A stretch of 45,698 nt of DNA from Zygnema cylindricum (taxonomy: Eukaryota > Streptophyta > Zygnematophyceae > Zygnematales > Zygnemataceae). The position numbers and the translations under genes were made by a program. Below, piece after piece: positions 23,458-34,284 of this stretch. Location of the stretch: contig JBBHKE010000156.1 in the NCBI GenBank assembly GCA_037447655.1, forward strand, positions 64,001-109,698, written 5' to 3'. Numbering within the stretch: position 1 is the first letter of the stretch; each line of letters begins with the position of its first letter. The notes under the pieces are model-generated. The model did no database searches. It saw nothing but the letters and a program-made list of their open reading frames with translations, and was not told where the DNA came from.

Positions 23458-24620
23458 TGGCCCTCAGAGTATGCAGATCCAAAAGAAGCTAATCTAGATA
23501 GTGCCGACTCCAAGTTGATATAAACCCAAGTGACTCACCCCTTGACAGTCAGAACCCCAATATAGATTCACCCCTGTGAAATAACACTTTCTGTGTGCTC
23601 AGTTCCACCACAGAATGCAAAGTTAGAATATGAGATTTGGACACATTCACCCACTTTGACTTTCCCTTAGAAATGCAGCCACCCTGGCAGACAAAAACTC
23701 TGACCGACTACACCCCTGTGTAGCCTGGACTCCCCTGAGTCCGCAGCAAAAAGAATCACTGAAAATGGTCAAGTAAATTGATAGTTATGGCTGGTCAAAG
23801 TTTGCCATTTATACAAGATGCTCTCTTGGAGAGGCGACTAGCTACTCAAAAAATTCTAAGTCCTATTCTCACTCTAAGACCCTATCTACTGACGTACGGC
23901 ACCAATCACATCAGTGTACCGTACAGATAAGTACAGGTGCCGGTGTACTTTCTGTACGACAATCGTACGATATGGCTGAAATGTCAACACATGTTATATA
24001 TCTATTTGTTCCCGTAATCTCCGGTGTCGCCGCAATCCAATGTTGACGTGCCATGTGTCATCCTATGTGGCGATGACCGCAAACCGCCAAAAGTACATAT
24101 CGCGCGATCGCGGCGCTTATCGTGGCCGTCCGATTAAATCCGGCTATATTGCTAGCCGTTGAAAATAGACGCGCGGTATTTGTTTCGCGGTCGAACCAAA
24201 TGCGCGGTATCCGTTTCAATCAATAAATCTGTACTCCGTACTATACATAACTGTATCGATGCAATACGTATATATTTCCAGTTAAATGAACTAGTCTACG
24301 TGTAACTATCTAAATAATTATCAAACCCCATACGTCGTAATACCAGCTCTAGTCTAAATGGATAAAGTTACCGGCTAATGTCGTATTGACGAACGGTAGG
24401 TACCAGGATCAATTCCTGGGTCCGTCAAATACCTTTTGGTAAGTATTACTAATTTACCCCCTGTCTTCTCTAGAGAGCTTAGGCAGCCATGGCTCTAGCT
24501 CCCTATCCAGCCTTCAGTGACTACAACAAGTGTGGGGGCTTGGAGAGGGGAGTTAGAGGCAGACTGCCTCTGCCTTTTTCCTATCCTATTACAGACCTAG
24601 AAAATACACAAATATCAACA
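23438..24620 (-). repeat. 5' LTR of the gag-only element
   Basis: 1183 bp. In minus sense it starts TGTTGATATTTG at 24620 and ends GAGTTTCA at 23438. The ATG at 23457, the first codon of the gag frame, lies 20 bp inside this end. It contains the antisense tRNA-like segment at 24357-24432. Confidence 0.88.
24357..24432 (+). repeat. tRNA-like segment in LTR, antisense to the element
   Basis: Partner of 21183-21258. The hairpin is CCAGG, a 7-nt loop ATCAATT, then CCTGG, with box-B-like GGATCAATTCC and the outer stem TTGACG/CGTCAA. Confidence 0.5.
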
Positions 24621-24625
24621 AAATC
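24621..24625. repeat. Target-site duplication AAATC (right)
   Basis: It matches 20259-20263. Confidence 0.75.
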
Positions 24626-25860
24626 TGCGGCCCAAACCCTAAATCTGCGGCCAACCCCTAATTCCGCAGATTAACCCTAAAAATCTGACACAAAATCAGA
24701 CCTAAATCTGCAGACTAGAAATAGAGTGGCAACAAGATAGAAAGAAAAGATTGCAAGAAATAAAGAAAATGAACAAAACAAAATGTTTTTTTTTTCTTTT
24801 TTTATAAAATAAAATTTATAAATTTATTTATTTTTATAATATTTTCTTCAAAGGCAAAACTGAGAGAAAAAGCAATAATGGAGAGAAAGTAGAATGAAGC
24901 TTGTAGAAAATAAAGCAAAGTCAAAAGGAAAAAACCAACTCAAAAATAGGTGGGAGAAAATCTAGAAATGAAAAAAATAGATTTTCTATTGAAAATAATT
25001 TAATTTTTATATTTTTCTTCCTCCAGATTTATTTTATCACACAAAACTGAGAATTACAATTGAAAATGAAAGGCAAATAGGCAGGAAAATAGAAAGACAA
25101 AAACAAGAATAAAAACCGGATATGAAAGGTAATATATTTTTAATGAAATAAAATTTATATAATAATTTAATATTAAAAAAAATAGACTTTTAGAAAATGT
25201 GATTTTCAAAAGTGGAGCTTTTGGACAAGAATGCTAGGCCAGGAGGTAGCCACTAGGCTCTCTGGTCTTTATCACATTCTCTACAAGAGTTATCTCGTTA
25301 CGACAGCAAAGCAAGAAATATTCCAACCGGAATAAGGGAAAATCCAAATTCGATCAAAAATACACTTCTTTCAAGCCAAACGAAATACAAACAAGACACA
25401 CACAACACAACCAAACCGTCAAGCTGCCCGAGGAAGGCAAAGCAAGGTCCAGATGTGCTCCCTCACGATCTCCAATCTCACACTTCCACCAAATGACAAA
25501 CTTTGGAGGGAAACCTTCCGGAGTGGCCTTAGGCCGTGTGGATTAAAAACGACGGCAGAAAAACAATGAGAATAATCTTACTCTATCTAGCCTCTACAGC
25601 TAGCTAGCAAGGAGAAGAAAGACACGTGGGCAATCGTTGAGAGTGAGAGCAAGAGAAAAGCTCCGCAGCCAAGAGAAAATTCTTGTCCAAAAGCTAAATT
25701 CTCTAAGTCTGAGAATTAGGCTAAGTAAGAGCTACGCTAGGCCTAAGCAAAATTAGCCTACGTCTAGTCTACTTTACATGCATGAAACTACTTAAGATGT
25801 TGGCCAATAGGCCCCCAACATCGTCTGCCGTACGCTTGACAAAATCCACCGTCCAAGGGT
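24626..25860. other. AT-rich unassigned sequence, probable retroelement leader or LTR
   Basis: No gene. The first part repeats AAATCTGCGGCC motifs that also occur left of 20263. Long A/T tracts run from 24,770 to 25,200. A 27-bp inverted repeat, GATGTTGG with its complement CCAACATC around an 11-nt loop (25796-25822), looks like the terminal palindrome of an LTR reading TGTTGGGGGCC on the minus strand, but I found no partner. Confidence 0.4.
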
Positions 25861-26160
25861 AAAAACCCTCCCTAACTACATGTGCGCGCGAAACCTACAT
25901 GGGTTCGCGACTTAAATAAATAAATAAATGGTGTATCGAAGCGTCGCCAAGAAATCCCGATTCGCCTCCAAACAATACTCCGCGTCCATACTTCGGAATC
26001 GCGTGCATACGCACGAAACGAAGCATACCGCACGAAATACTCGAAATCGAAATACCTGCGCACGAAATGAAAAGTATCGCACGAAATTAGTACTGTTCAA
26101 CAAACATAAAAATAAATAAATCGACGCAAAATTTCGCACGTGCGAATGAAACAACTAGAC

Positions 26161-26347
26161 GTGCGTGCATCGAATCGTGAGCGCATGCATGAAATCGCGC
26201 GTGCATTCATCAAATCGTGCGCGGGTGCCTAAAACCAAGCGTGCATGCAAAATACTGTGCGTGAATGCAAAATACCGCGCGTGCGTGCAAAATACCGCGT
26301 GTGCGTGCAAAATACCGCGCGTGCGTGAAAAATCTCGTGCGTGCGAG
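26161..26347. repeat. Minisatellite, unit 18-20 bp
   Basis: About ten tandem copies of a unit like CGTGCGTGCAAAATACCGCG. The copies are most regular at the right end and decay leftward. Looser CGCACGAAAT motifs continue back to about 25,870. It is CG-rich against an AT-rich background and abuts a truncated LTR on its right. Confidence 0.8.
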
Positions 26348-26790
26348 CAACCGACAGGATTCGGCGTGACAGCTCCGGAAGAAGAACAAGAAGCACGAGT
26401 AGTTGCCATATTAATCAATACACAAAGAGGAAACTCTCAGAAAAACCCACAAAAGACCAACTTCACAATGAGCCCCAGGCAAACCAGACTCATCCTAAGT
26501 TTGCAAATTTGCCACAATGTAGATTATACAACAAAGAAACCACATGCAGAATTTCACAAGGTTCTGCTCAAAGATCACAATGATCTTGTAATTCAAAAAC
26601 CCCCAAAAATTGTTTTTTCAGTTTTTCCATACAAGGAATTCCAAACTCCAAAATATTATAAGTCCTATATATACAAGTGATCCTGCAACTGATCTACACC
26701 GTTGGTCGACCGGTACACTAAACCTAATTAAACAAAAACGCGCCGTCAACCGTATACAATATTTACAACAAACCTAAAACTAACAACCAC
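26348..26790 (-). mobile_element. Truncated 3' LTR of minus-strand copia element
   Basis: About 440 bp matching 29330-29767 at roughly 90% by eye, including TATATATACAAGTG and TTTACAACAAACCTAAAACTAAC. In minus sense it ends past ATGGCAACTACTCG, a counterpart of the first gag codons. Its beginning is missing and is joined directly to the start of RT at 26790. Confidence 0.75.
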
Positions 26791-29400
26791 TGAAAAAGCC
26801 TCATGTATGGTAGCTGGTTCCATCGTGCTGGCATAAAATAGAGCATGCTCCACCGGTTCACCTCGCAGCCTGCTGCTATGCATTCTCCCCCCCGGAAAAT
26901 CTGAGGTTGGAACTGTCGGATCCGTACGTGACCGCCGAGGAGGAGGAGGAGGAGGAGGTGGAGGAGGTTGAGTATCTTGGACAAGTGGAGCAGCCGGAGT
27001 GTCCAGAGTACGAATAGGAGATGTTCCACCACCGATAGATGATGAAGAGGTGATGGAAGATGTAAAGGAACACTTTCAAAAATAATATATTCTTGAATTT
27101 TGGCATTTTTCTCTAAATCTGTCATACCAAACACATTAACCGATTGACTTTTTTACTCAACCTGAATGTTTCTAGCAATTTGAAGAGTTTTTCTATCCAT
27201 ATTGTATACTCTATAGCCTACGGACTCATCATCATATCCCATAAAAATTATGGAAACTGATTTTGGACTAAGTTTAGAAAAAGGGAAATTATCCAAAATA
27301 AAACATTTGCTCCCAAAAACCCGGAAGTGACTAACATTAGGCTTTCTTCCGGTCCACACTTCATATGGTGTTTACCCTTTCACGTCTCTAGTTGCTATTC
27401 TATTTCTTATATACGAGTCACAAGAGAAAGCCTCACCCCAAAACTTGAAATCTATCCCTTTATCTATCATCATAGATTTTGCACTTTCCGTTAAAGTTCG
27501 GTTGAGTCATTGCGATACTCCGTTTTGCTCCGGAGTATAGGGAACTATATATTGCTGAGAAATGTCGTTGTCTTTTAAATAGTCCGAAAATGCATGGGAA
27601 ATATATTCACCTTTGTTGTCACATCGAAGGGAGAGGATCAACTTCTCATGAAGTTTTTCCGCCCAAACCCGAAAGTGCTTGAAGTTAGTGAATACTTCAC
27701 TATTCTCCTTCATAAAGTAAACCTTGCTGTACCGGAAGAAATCATCGGTAAAAGTGAACAAAAACCGGTTGCCACTGAGGGAAGGGGCTTTTGACGGTCC
27801 CCACTAATCCGAATGAATAATTTGCAACAAATCCGTAGCCCGGTTATCCGCGGCCTGAGGTAGGGGTAACTTATGAAGCTTTCCCAAAGCACACCCATCA
27901 CATACATGAGAGTTCTTTTGGCCTAAATTAACACCATCTTTCATATTTTGTTTTACCATTTTATCAAGTCTCTCTTGATGAACATGATCGAGCCCTTTAT
28001 GCCACAAAATATTTTCCGGAAGGACACTAGAGTTTGCGAAGTCAATTTCATAAGCCAAGTCCATCCAGTACAACAAGTTTGGGCGTATAATTCCTACTAC
28101 CTTTTTCCCATTCTTTGCAAAATTTCAAATCATTTCATTTCAGCCACCGAAGTGGAAAACAATTTTTTCTTAAACTTTGAAATATAAAGAACATCATGCA
28201 AGGTCATTTTTACACCATGACCATAGATGTCACAAGCTAACTCCACGCTTCCCTTTGTCGTAGCCTCCACACCGGTGTCATCCGCACAATAAATCCGGCG
28301 AGTGGGAATTGGAGTGAGGGTTTTGAAGTAAGCCCGGTTGCTGCACATGTGGGAAGAGCATCCGGAGTCTATAATCCACCACTTTTCTTGAAGTCCCTCC
28401 ACGAGATCGTTTGCAAGAGCAAAGAACTCATCGTCATCTGATCGCGAAAATTTGACCACGTTTTTCTTTTCCTTCACCGGTTTGTCTTGTGGCGTCTCAT
28501 CGGTTGCAAAGAGTGCCGCATTTTTAACCGACAGTTTTGATGCCGCCACTTTGGATGGTGAATCTTCCGACCGCAACTTCCATCCCGCCAATAAATTCGT
28601 GTTTCACACGCTTTAACAAATGCCGGAGATAGCCGGAAAACATGACCTTGACCAAAGCAATAGACACACCTATCATATTGCCTATAATTCGGATTAGGGG
28701 TAAAGTTCATATTTCCGGAAAATCCAGCCAGTTTATATGTCTGAGCATTGAATGCTACCGCTGACTGTCTACCATTTAATGCTATCTGAGTGGCCTCTTC
28801 CTCTAAGATATAAGCTTGAGCTACAGCTATATTCCATTTACTATTCTCTAACCTCTTTAACTGTTCCGCGGCTCTTTTATATTCAGTTGGAAGCCCTCTC
28901 ATTAGAATCATAGCTTGATGATAAAGAGGGAAACCCCCCCTGGAACATGCATTTTCCGACAAAAGAAGTTTCAAGCCGTTACAATATGAGTTCATATCTT
29001 TGCAATAAACTTGTAATCCCAAATCTTTCCAGCAGTTATAACCTCATTCTGCTCACTAGTAAGGACATATGATTCTTTCAAAGCCTTCTATATTTCAGAT
29101 GCCATAGAGATATTGATATATGTCATGTTCAAATCTTTTGACAATAGTTATTTAAGAACATGTAAAGCATCCTCATTTTTCTTATCAAAATCCGGATCCG
29201 TATCCGGAGGAACACTGGAAACCACATCATATAATTTCACTTGCTTAAGGTAAGACTTAGTTAAATCCGCCCAATATAAATACTTTTGCCCATTAAACAA
29301 CGGGATCCGTGAGGGTGAGTCGTTGACCTGTTGTCCTGAGGCAACTGGTGCCCCGAAAGAAGAAGAAGCACTGGCAGTTGCCGTATTAATCGATACACAA
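26791..29400 (-). pseudogene. copia gag-PR-IN pseudogene, deleted from RT onward
   Basis: Domains appear in copia order across several frames. First is gag with SRIPLFNGQKYLYWA (about 29310-29260) and MRGLPTEYKRA. A damaged zinc knuckle follows (CVYCFGQGHVFRLS, last Cys lost, about 28670). The protease has WIIDSGCSSHMC (about 28380), and the GAG-pre-integrase region has LWHKGLDHV and CDGCALGKLHKLP (about 27990-27870). In the integrase, the conserved Asp of LRCDNKGEY is kept, but the catalytic Glu is Gln followed by a stop (GVSQ-stop, about 27510). The sequence then reads TPYEVWTGRKPNVSHF and stops being recognisable at EPATIHEAFS, the very start of RT, where it fuses to the interior of the 3' LTR (about 26790). 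RT and RNase H are gone. Confidence 0.8.
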
Positions 29401-30099
29401 AGAGGAAACTCCCACAAAAACCTACAAAAGACCAACTTCACAATGAAGCCCCAAGCAAACCAGACACACACTAGGTCTGCAAATTTGCCACAATGTAGAT
29501 TATAAAACAAAGAAATCACATGCATAATTTCACAAGGTTTTGCCTAATGATCACAATTGTCTTGTAATTCAAAAACCCCCAAAAATTGCTTTTGCAGTTT
29601 TTCCATACAAGGAATTCCTAACTCCAAAATATTCTAAGTCCTATATATACAAGTGAACTTGCAACTGATCTACACCATTGGTCAACCGGTACACTAAACC
29701 TTATTAAACAAAAACCCGCCGTCAACCGTACACAATATTTACAACAAACCTAAAACTAACAACCACTAAATTGAAATAGTACGGGGTTAAAGTTCGCCTG
29801 CTGAAATGACGGCGCACTAAATATTCTTCTTCCAAAAAGTGACGGCGGACGCACGAAAGGTGAACCTCCACGTGTAAACCCGGTCCCCAACCGAAACTGT
29901 AGTTTTCATCATCCGAAACACACAATCTTGACTTCCCCACGGACCGACATGTGTGCTTAAAGTGTACTCAGCCCGTGTACTCCCTTCGGACTTACATACC
30001 ACACTAAAAATATTTCTACGATAAATCAGCCTGCACACAAAACGACTAAGTCCGATATCTCTTTCTCACATACGAGATATAGAGAGGACTAAAGGTATC
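29330..30099 (-). mobile_element. 5' LTR of minus-strand copia element
   Basis: In minus sense it starts near TGTGGATACCTTTAGTCC (30099) and runs with CTCTCTATATCTCG, CACATGTCGGTCCGTGGGG and TACACGTGGAGGTTCA to the gag start. The same series recurs on the plus strand at 44040-44870, defining one LTR family. The part 29330-29767 repeats at 26348-26790. The element interrupts another LTR whose remainder starts at 30100. Confidence 0.7.
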
Positions 30100-30696
30100 C
30101 ACACTTGTTGTGATGCTCCCCAAAGATTCTGCAAGTTATTGAGATGCTCCCACGTGTTATCATGCGTGAGCGTGACCGCAAACCGCCAAAGCGGCCATTC
30201 TGTGATGCCGGCTCGCACCATTGTCGTCTGATCCAAAAGTGGCTTTTGAAATAAGCCGTTTAAACAAATGTCCGTAGCATTTATTTCGTCCGATACATGA
30301 AGTACAACTGAATCAATGCCATGAATTTCATTCATCGAGTTTAATGCCATTTCCTACGTGTATAAGTTTAAATAGTTATCTCATCAGATATATCCCAACA
30401 CAGTTCCTATACTATAGGGCAAAGTTAACGGCTACTTTCACGGACGGTAGGTACCAAGATCAAATCCTGGGTCCGTGAAACCTTTTTGGTAAATCTACCA
30501 ACTTCTCCTTCCTGTCTTTTTTATACAACATTGACAGCCATGACTCTACCTCCCTCTCCAATCTTTAGTGACTGCGACAATTGTGGGGACTTGAGAGAGG
30601 AGTTAGAGGCAAGTTGTGTGTGTTTCTTTTCTCCCTCTTTATTTTACAACCCGTAGACCTAGAACATACTTTAAAGAAAACCACTAATTTCTACAC
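30100..30696 (-). mobile_element. 3' LTR of internally deleted copia element
   Basis: In minus sense it starts TGTAGAAATTAGTGG directly after the purine tract AAAATAAGGGGAG. It shares the CCATGAC block, the tRNA-like segment (30416-30482) and the GACCGCAAACCGCCAAA block with the 20264/23438 LTRs. Its far end is cut off at 30100 by the 26.3-30.1 kb element. Confidence 0.7.
30416..30482 (+). repeat. tRNA-like segment in LTR, antisense to the element
   Basis: GCAAAGTTAACGGCTA, then GGTAGGTACC, then AGATCAAATCC (8 of 11 match to box B) and GGGTCCGTGAAACC. The hairpin is CCAAG-ATCAAAT-CCTGG with one mismatch. Confidence 0.45.
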
Positions 30697-30742
30697 TCCC
30701 CTTATTTTCTAGTCACCTTTCAGTTAGAGATCACATTTTTTT

Positions 30743-31062
30743 CTAGAAAAGTTTAATCATGTCGGCTACCATTCTACTGTCTGGTCTGTACTCTAAACTA
30801 ATTATTTTATCCTCTACTTTCTCTCTAACAAAACTAAGTGTGATGACAATGTGTTTGGCTTTAAAGTGATGTTTAGGATTGGCAGCAATTGCAATAGTTG
30901 CCTGATTATCACAAAATATTTTATGCACACCAAGTTTAAGATGACTAAGCTCACCAAGCAAGGACTTCACCCACATGAATTCTTTTACAGGAGAGGAAGA
31001 GGCCATGTACTGAGCCTCTATGGTGGACTGAGCAATGCGGCAAGCCCCATCACCAACATATA
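30743..31062 (-). pseudogene. copia RNase H remnant
   Basis: Minus-strand C-terminal RNase H. STIEAQYMA (about 31025) is followed by KEFMWVKSLLGEL, KIFCDNQATIAIAANPKHHFK and FVREKVEDKII, ending at a stop at 30743. These are the usual last blocks of copia pol. Upstream it joins an LTR end at about 31070, so gag, protease, integrase and RT have been deleted. The element survives as LTR, RNase H tail and LTR. Confidence 0.8.
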
Positions 31063-31069
31063 ATACATA

Positions 31070-31677
31070 TCATCTGAGTGCGCAACAAAAATAATCACTA
31101 AATTTGCTCAACTGAGCATTAAGTTATGGCTGTTCAAAGACAACAAATTTTTACATATGGCCTTTGTGAGAGAGGGCTTTCAAAAATGTCTAAGTCCAAA
31201 GAATTTACTAATGCTCCTTCTACACCAATCAAATTACCATACACTACATAATGTTCATATAAAGTACGGTAGCCGCTGTTCTTTATGTACGGAAATATTG
31301 GGCACCACTCTCTGTCTGCCACGTGGCAAATAAGTCATCTCCATTCTGTCCCTTTCTTCTTCGGCATCCTATAAAATGGTGCCACATGTCATCGTCCTCT
31401 ACTTTGGCGAAGTGCTCTTAGAAAAACCTTTCCAGCATGCCGGCACTCACGCATGCCGTCCGTTCGTAATTCGGCGATAAATTTCGGACGTTCGATCTGA
31501 TGGCGCGCCGAATAATGTTTGACCATTGAAATTCAACGATCGTTGTTCCGTGTTGACCATTGAATTTATACGGTCCTCATCCCGTTTGACCGTTGAAAAT
31601 GGGTATTACTTTGCGAAATGTTGATCGCAAAACGACATTTGATTTCGTTTCGTTCATTTCATGATGTACATTATTTT
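31070..31677 (-). mobile_element. Truncated 5' LTR of internally deleted copia element
   Basis: It shares AAAAATAATCACTAAATTTG, TTATGGCTG, CTAAGTCC and CACCAATCAAATTACC with the other LTRs of this superfamily, in minus sense. It ends abruptly at 31677, where another LTR starts with TG. Confidence 0.6.
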
Positions 31678-32698
31678 TGTAATTTATAAATCTTTATTTC
31701 AGTAAATAGGGGTAAAAATAACTTCGAATATTTTCTAAGTAGTCTACTGTAATACTTACCTTAATTAGCGTTACAGTAGCAAAAGGTATAGTAGAGTGTA
31801 TTGTACTTTTACAAGGACACGTGTCGACAAAAGAACGTATGCATGTTTTTCGGAGTGGCACCGACAGTCACCCACACGCGTCACGCAGTTGACGATTTGA
31901 TTCACAAGATCAAACGAAAACAGGATCCGAACCAGGTATTCTGAAAATATATGGTATAGTTCGACGGTACCATCGTCGATTTAATTTGTTCCAACAGACG
32001 CGATTCACTTGGGACCACAAGCGTGATTCATGAGGGACAACAAGCGTGATTCACGTGGGACCACAAGTGATGAAGCACTCAGGTGCTTCGTACTACACGA
32101 CCACATTCGGCTGGACTTTAGCGACTACCGTTGACAAAGCATTTGGAACGTTTTTGTGTACGGTTAGAACGTTTTGTGTACGATTTAATATCTGGAAATA
32201 TATGAATAACATTTTTTTGTAGTTTAGTGTAATAAAAATAGTGTTCCATTAATCAGGTTTTTAGAAAATAATAATTAGGGTTTTGAGGTACAATGACGTA
32301 CATGTAGGATGCTTTGTCATTAGTGAAGAAAATAATCGTAGTAACGGTTACCCAAATTAGTGTAGATCAATAGATACACACTGTAAGTATATAACTTAGA
32401 ACTTAACCAATTTTGTAGCATCCAGTTTTGGGAATATGATTTTCTAAGGGCAGTTTTTGGGAAACCTCCAGACATTATATCTTATGGTTTACAAGGTCAA
32501 TTGGGCTGCAATTTTGGGAATTGTCAGTGTATTGTATTGTGTATAATTGTGGCAAATTTGAGGCATATTAGTCATCTGAGTCATATTTGGTGTAAGTTGA
32601 AAGTTGGTTGTTGAGTATGTGTTTGATAGGTTTTGCTGTTTTCCATATCTACTTCAACTACTACTGCTGGTTCCCCTCATGCAACGGTGGTTGTAGAC
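31678..32698 (+). mobile_element. 5' LTR and gag start of plus-strand copia element
   Basis: It starts TGTAATTTATAAATC and is about 95% identical by eye to 39961-40866, also sharing its first 600 bp with 45092-45698. Its last 55 bp match the first gag codons seen again at 34431 (CTACTTCAACTACTACTGC, with the ATG changed to ATA). It is cut at 32698 by an LTR in the opposite orientation. Confidence 0.75.
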
Positions 32699-33593
32699 TA
32701 AAAATGAGTGCGTAGCAAAAAAAATCACTAAAAATGGAAGAATCACGGAAAATGGTCAACTGAGTAGTTTATTATGGCTTCTCAAAGTTTGTCTTTTTAT
32801 ACAAGGGTGCTCTCAGAGAGAGGGAGCTACCTACCAAAAAATGCTAAGTCCTATTCCTTCTCTAAAACCCCTTCTACTAAAGTACGGAGCCAATCATAAG
32901 ACAGTACCGTATATGAAAGTACAAGTGTCGTATTACTTTCTTTAAGGCGTTTGTAGGGCATGTCCATATTGGTGACATGTGTCACATTTGGACTTGTTGT
33001 CTTGCGCTCCGAAGATTCCGCAAATCTGTATGATGATGCCACGTGTCATCCGGAGTCCTCGCATTCGAAAGCCGCCAAAATGTTCTTTTTGCGATGCTAG
33101 TGCTTACCACGGCCATCCCATTAGATCGGTTTTTAAAATAACCGTTGAAATAAATGTTCGTAGCATTTATTTCGTGCGGTACTATAGTACATAACAAGTT
33201 CTATGTTCTACCATACAATTCATTAGTTAAACGAAATGTCCTACGTGTATATGTTCAAAAATCTACCAAACCATATATACTTCAACAGTTGTTATAGACT
33301 CAACGATCAAAGCTAACGGCTACGAGTGATTTATTGGACGATAGGTACCAAGATCATTTCTTCGGTCCGTCAAATCTTTTTTTGGTAAATCTACTAAGTC
33401 TACTCCCTTTTTTTGGTAAATCTACTAAGTCTACTCCTTGTCTCTCTAGAGGGCCTAGGCAACCATGGCTCTGGCTACCTATCCAACCTTTAGTGACTAG
33501 AACAAGTGTGGGGGTTTGGAGAAGTTTAGAGGTAGACTGCCTCTGCTCCTTTTGTATCCTAACATAGACCTAGAAAATACATCAATTTCAACA
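32699..33593 (-). mobile_element. Inserted LTR of the 20264/23438 superfamily
   Basis: In minus sense it starts TGTTGAAATTGATG at 33593 and proceeds through TTTTCTAGGTC, GCCATGGTT, the tRNA-like segment (33305-33378) and CCACGTGTCATCCGGAG to a truncated end near 32700. No internal region is attached, so it is a solo or fragmentary LTR inside the plus-strand copia element. Confidence 0.75.
33305..33378 (+). repeat. tRNA-like segment in LTR, antisense to the element
   Basis: GATCAAAGCTAACGGCTA, then GATAGGTACCAAGATCATTTC and GGTCCGTCAAATC. It is degraded in the T-arm-like hairpin but colinear with the other copies. Confidence 0.4.
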
Positions 33594-34052
33594 ATCTACA
33601 TATGGTGGCGCTCTAGTTGATAACCATCGGTCTTATGCATCTGGTCGATCGATCATTAGCAAGTTTAGATGACAACCGAAATAACAAAAATATTAATGTC
33701 TTCATATCATTAAGATGGTTGTATTGAAGGAAATTGGGATGGCCCACATTTAGGTGAATAAATATCTTAATTATTTACAACTATTGTGGGGGTTTGGAGA
33801 ACGAAGTTTAGAGGCAGACTCCCTCTGCTCCTTTTCTATCCTAACATAGACCCAGAAAATACATGAATTTCAACAATCTACATATGGTGGTGTTGTAGTT
33901 CATACATCGCTCTTATGCATCTGGTGGATCGATCATTAGGAAGTTTAGATGACAACCGAAATAACAAATAACATTGATGTTTTCATATCATTAAGATAGC
34001 TATATTAAGGAAACTTCGGATGGCCCACATTTAGTTGAAAAAAAATATCTTA
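33507..34052. repeat. Two tandem copies of a unit of about 270 bp
   Basis: 33507 to about 33775 and 33785 to about 34052 are direct repeats offset by 278 bp. Each contains the first 87-91 bp of the LTR (GTGGGGGTTTGGAG to TTTCAACA) plus about 180 bp of flanking sequence (CTACATATGGTGG to GATGGCCCACATTTAG). The duplication therefore includes an LTR/flank junction. Confidence 0.8.
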
Positions 34053-34284
34053 AATATATAAATAATTCAAAAATATATACATAAAAACTAACGACGTAAA
34101 ATTTAAAATAGAAAACGAGATGATTAAAACAAGTTATGGGATTATCATTATTTAGAGGGCGCTATAACAAATTAGTGACATTAAATAACTATTAGTTGAA
34201 AATGCATAATGATGATGAAATTTCCAAATATTTAGTAGACATTATCTAAAATGAGGGGTTTTCTCTATGAAAATAAAGGAGTAT

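Larger units (their letters stand above)
20264..24620 (-). mobile_element. Non-autonomous gag-only LTR retrotransposon, 4357 bp
   Basis: Two 1183-bp direct repeats (20264-21446 and 23438-24620) without indels flank 1991 bp of internal sequence. By hand count they differ at about 14 positions (1.2%), so insertion was fairly recent. The element is flanked by AAATC (20259-20263 and 24621-24625). Read on the minus strand it starts TGTTGATATTTG and ends GAGTTTCA (5' LTR). The internal region ends in the purine tract AAAATAAGGGGAG just before the 3' LTR. The only coding content is one gag-like frame. No protease, integrase, RT or RNase H is present, so mobility would need another element's enzymes. 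Confidence 0.88.

Noticed and set aside
26161-26347. CRISPR-like array
   Set aside because: The units are directly adjacent and degenerate, with no unique spacers, and the DNA is eukaryotic.
26165-26680. 171-codon plus-strand open frame
   Set aside because: It is the translation of the minisatellite and of the antisense strand of a truncated LTR; no conserved protein.
31925-31990. Box-B-like GGTTCGGATCC on the minus strand in the second LTR family (also 40205 and 45340)
   Set aside because: Only the box-B part is suggestive. There is no D-arm-like partner upstream, and the nearby CGACG hairpin is not in tRNA order, so I do not count it with the tRNA-like segments.
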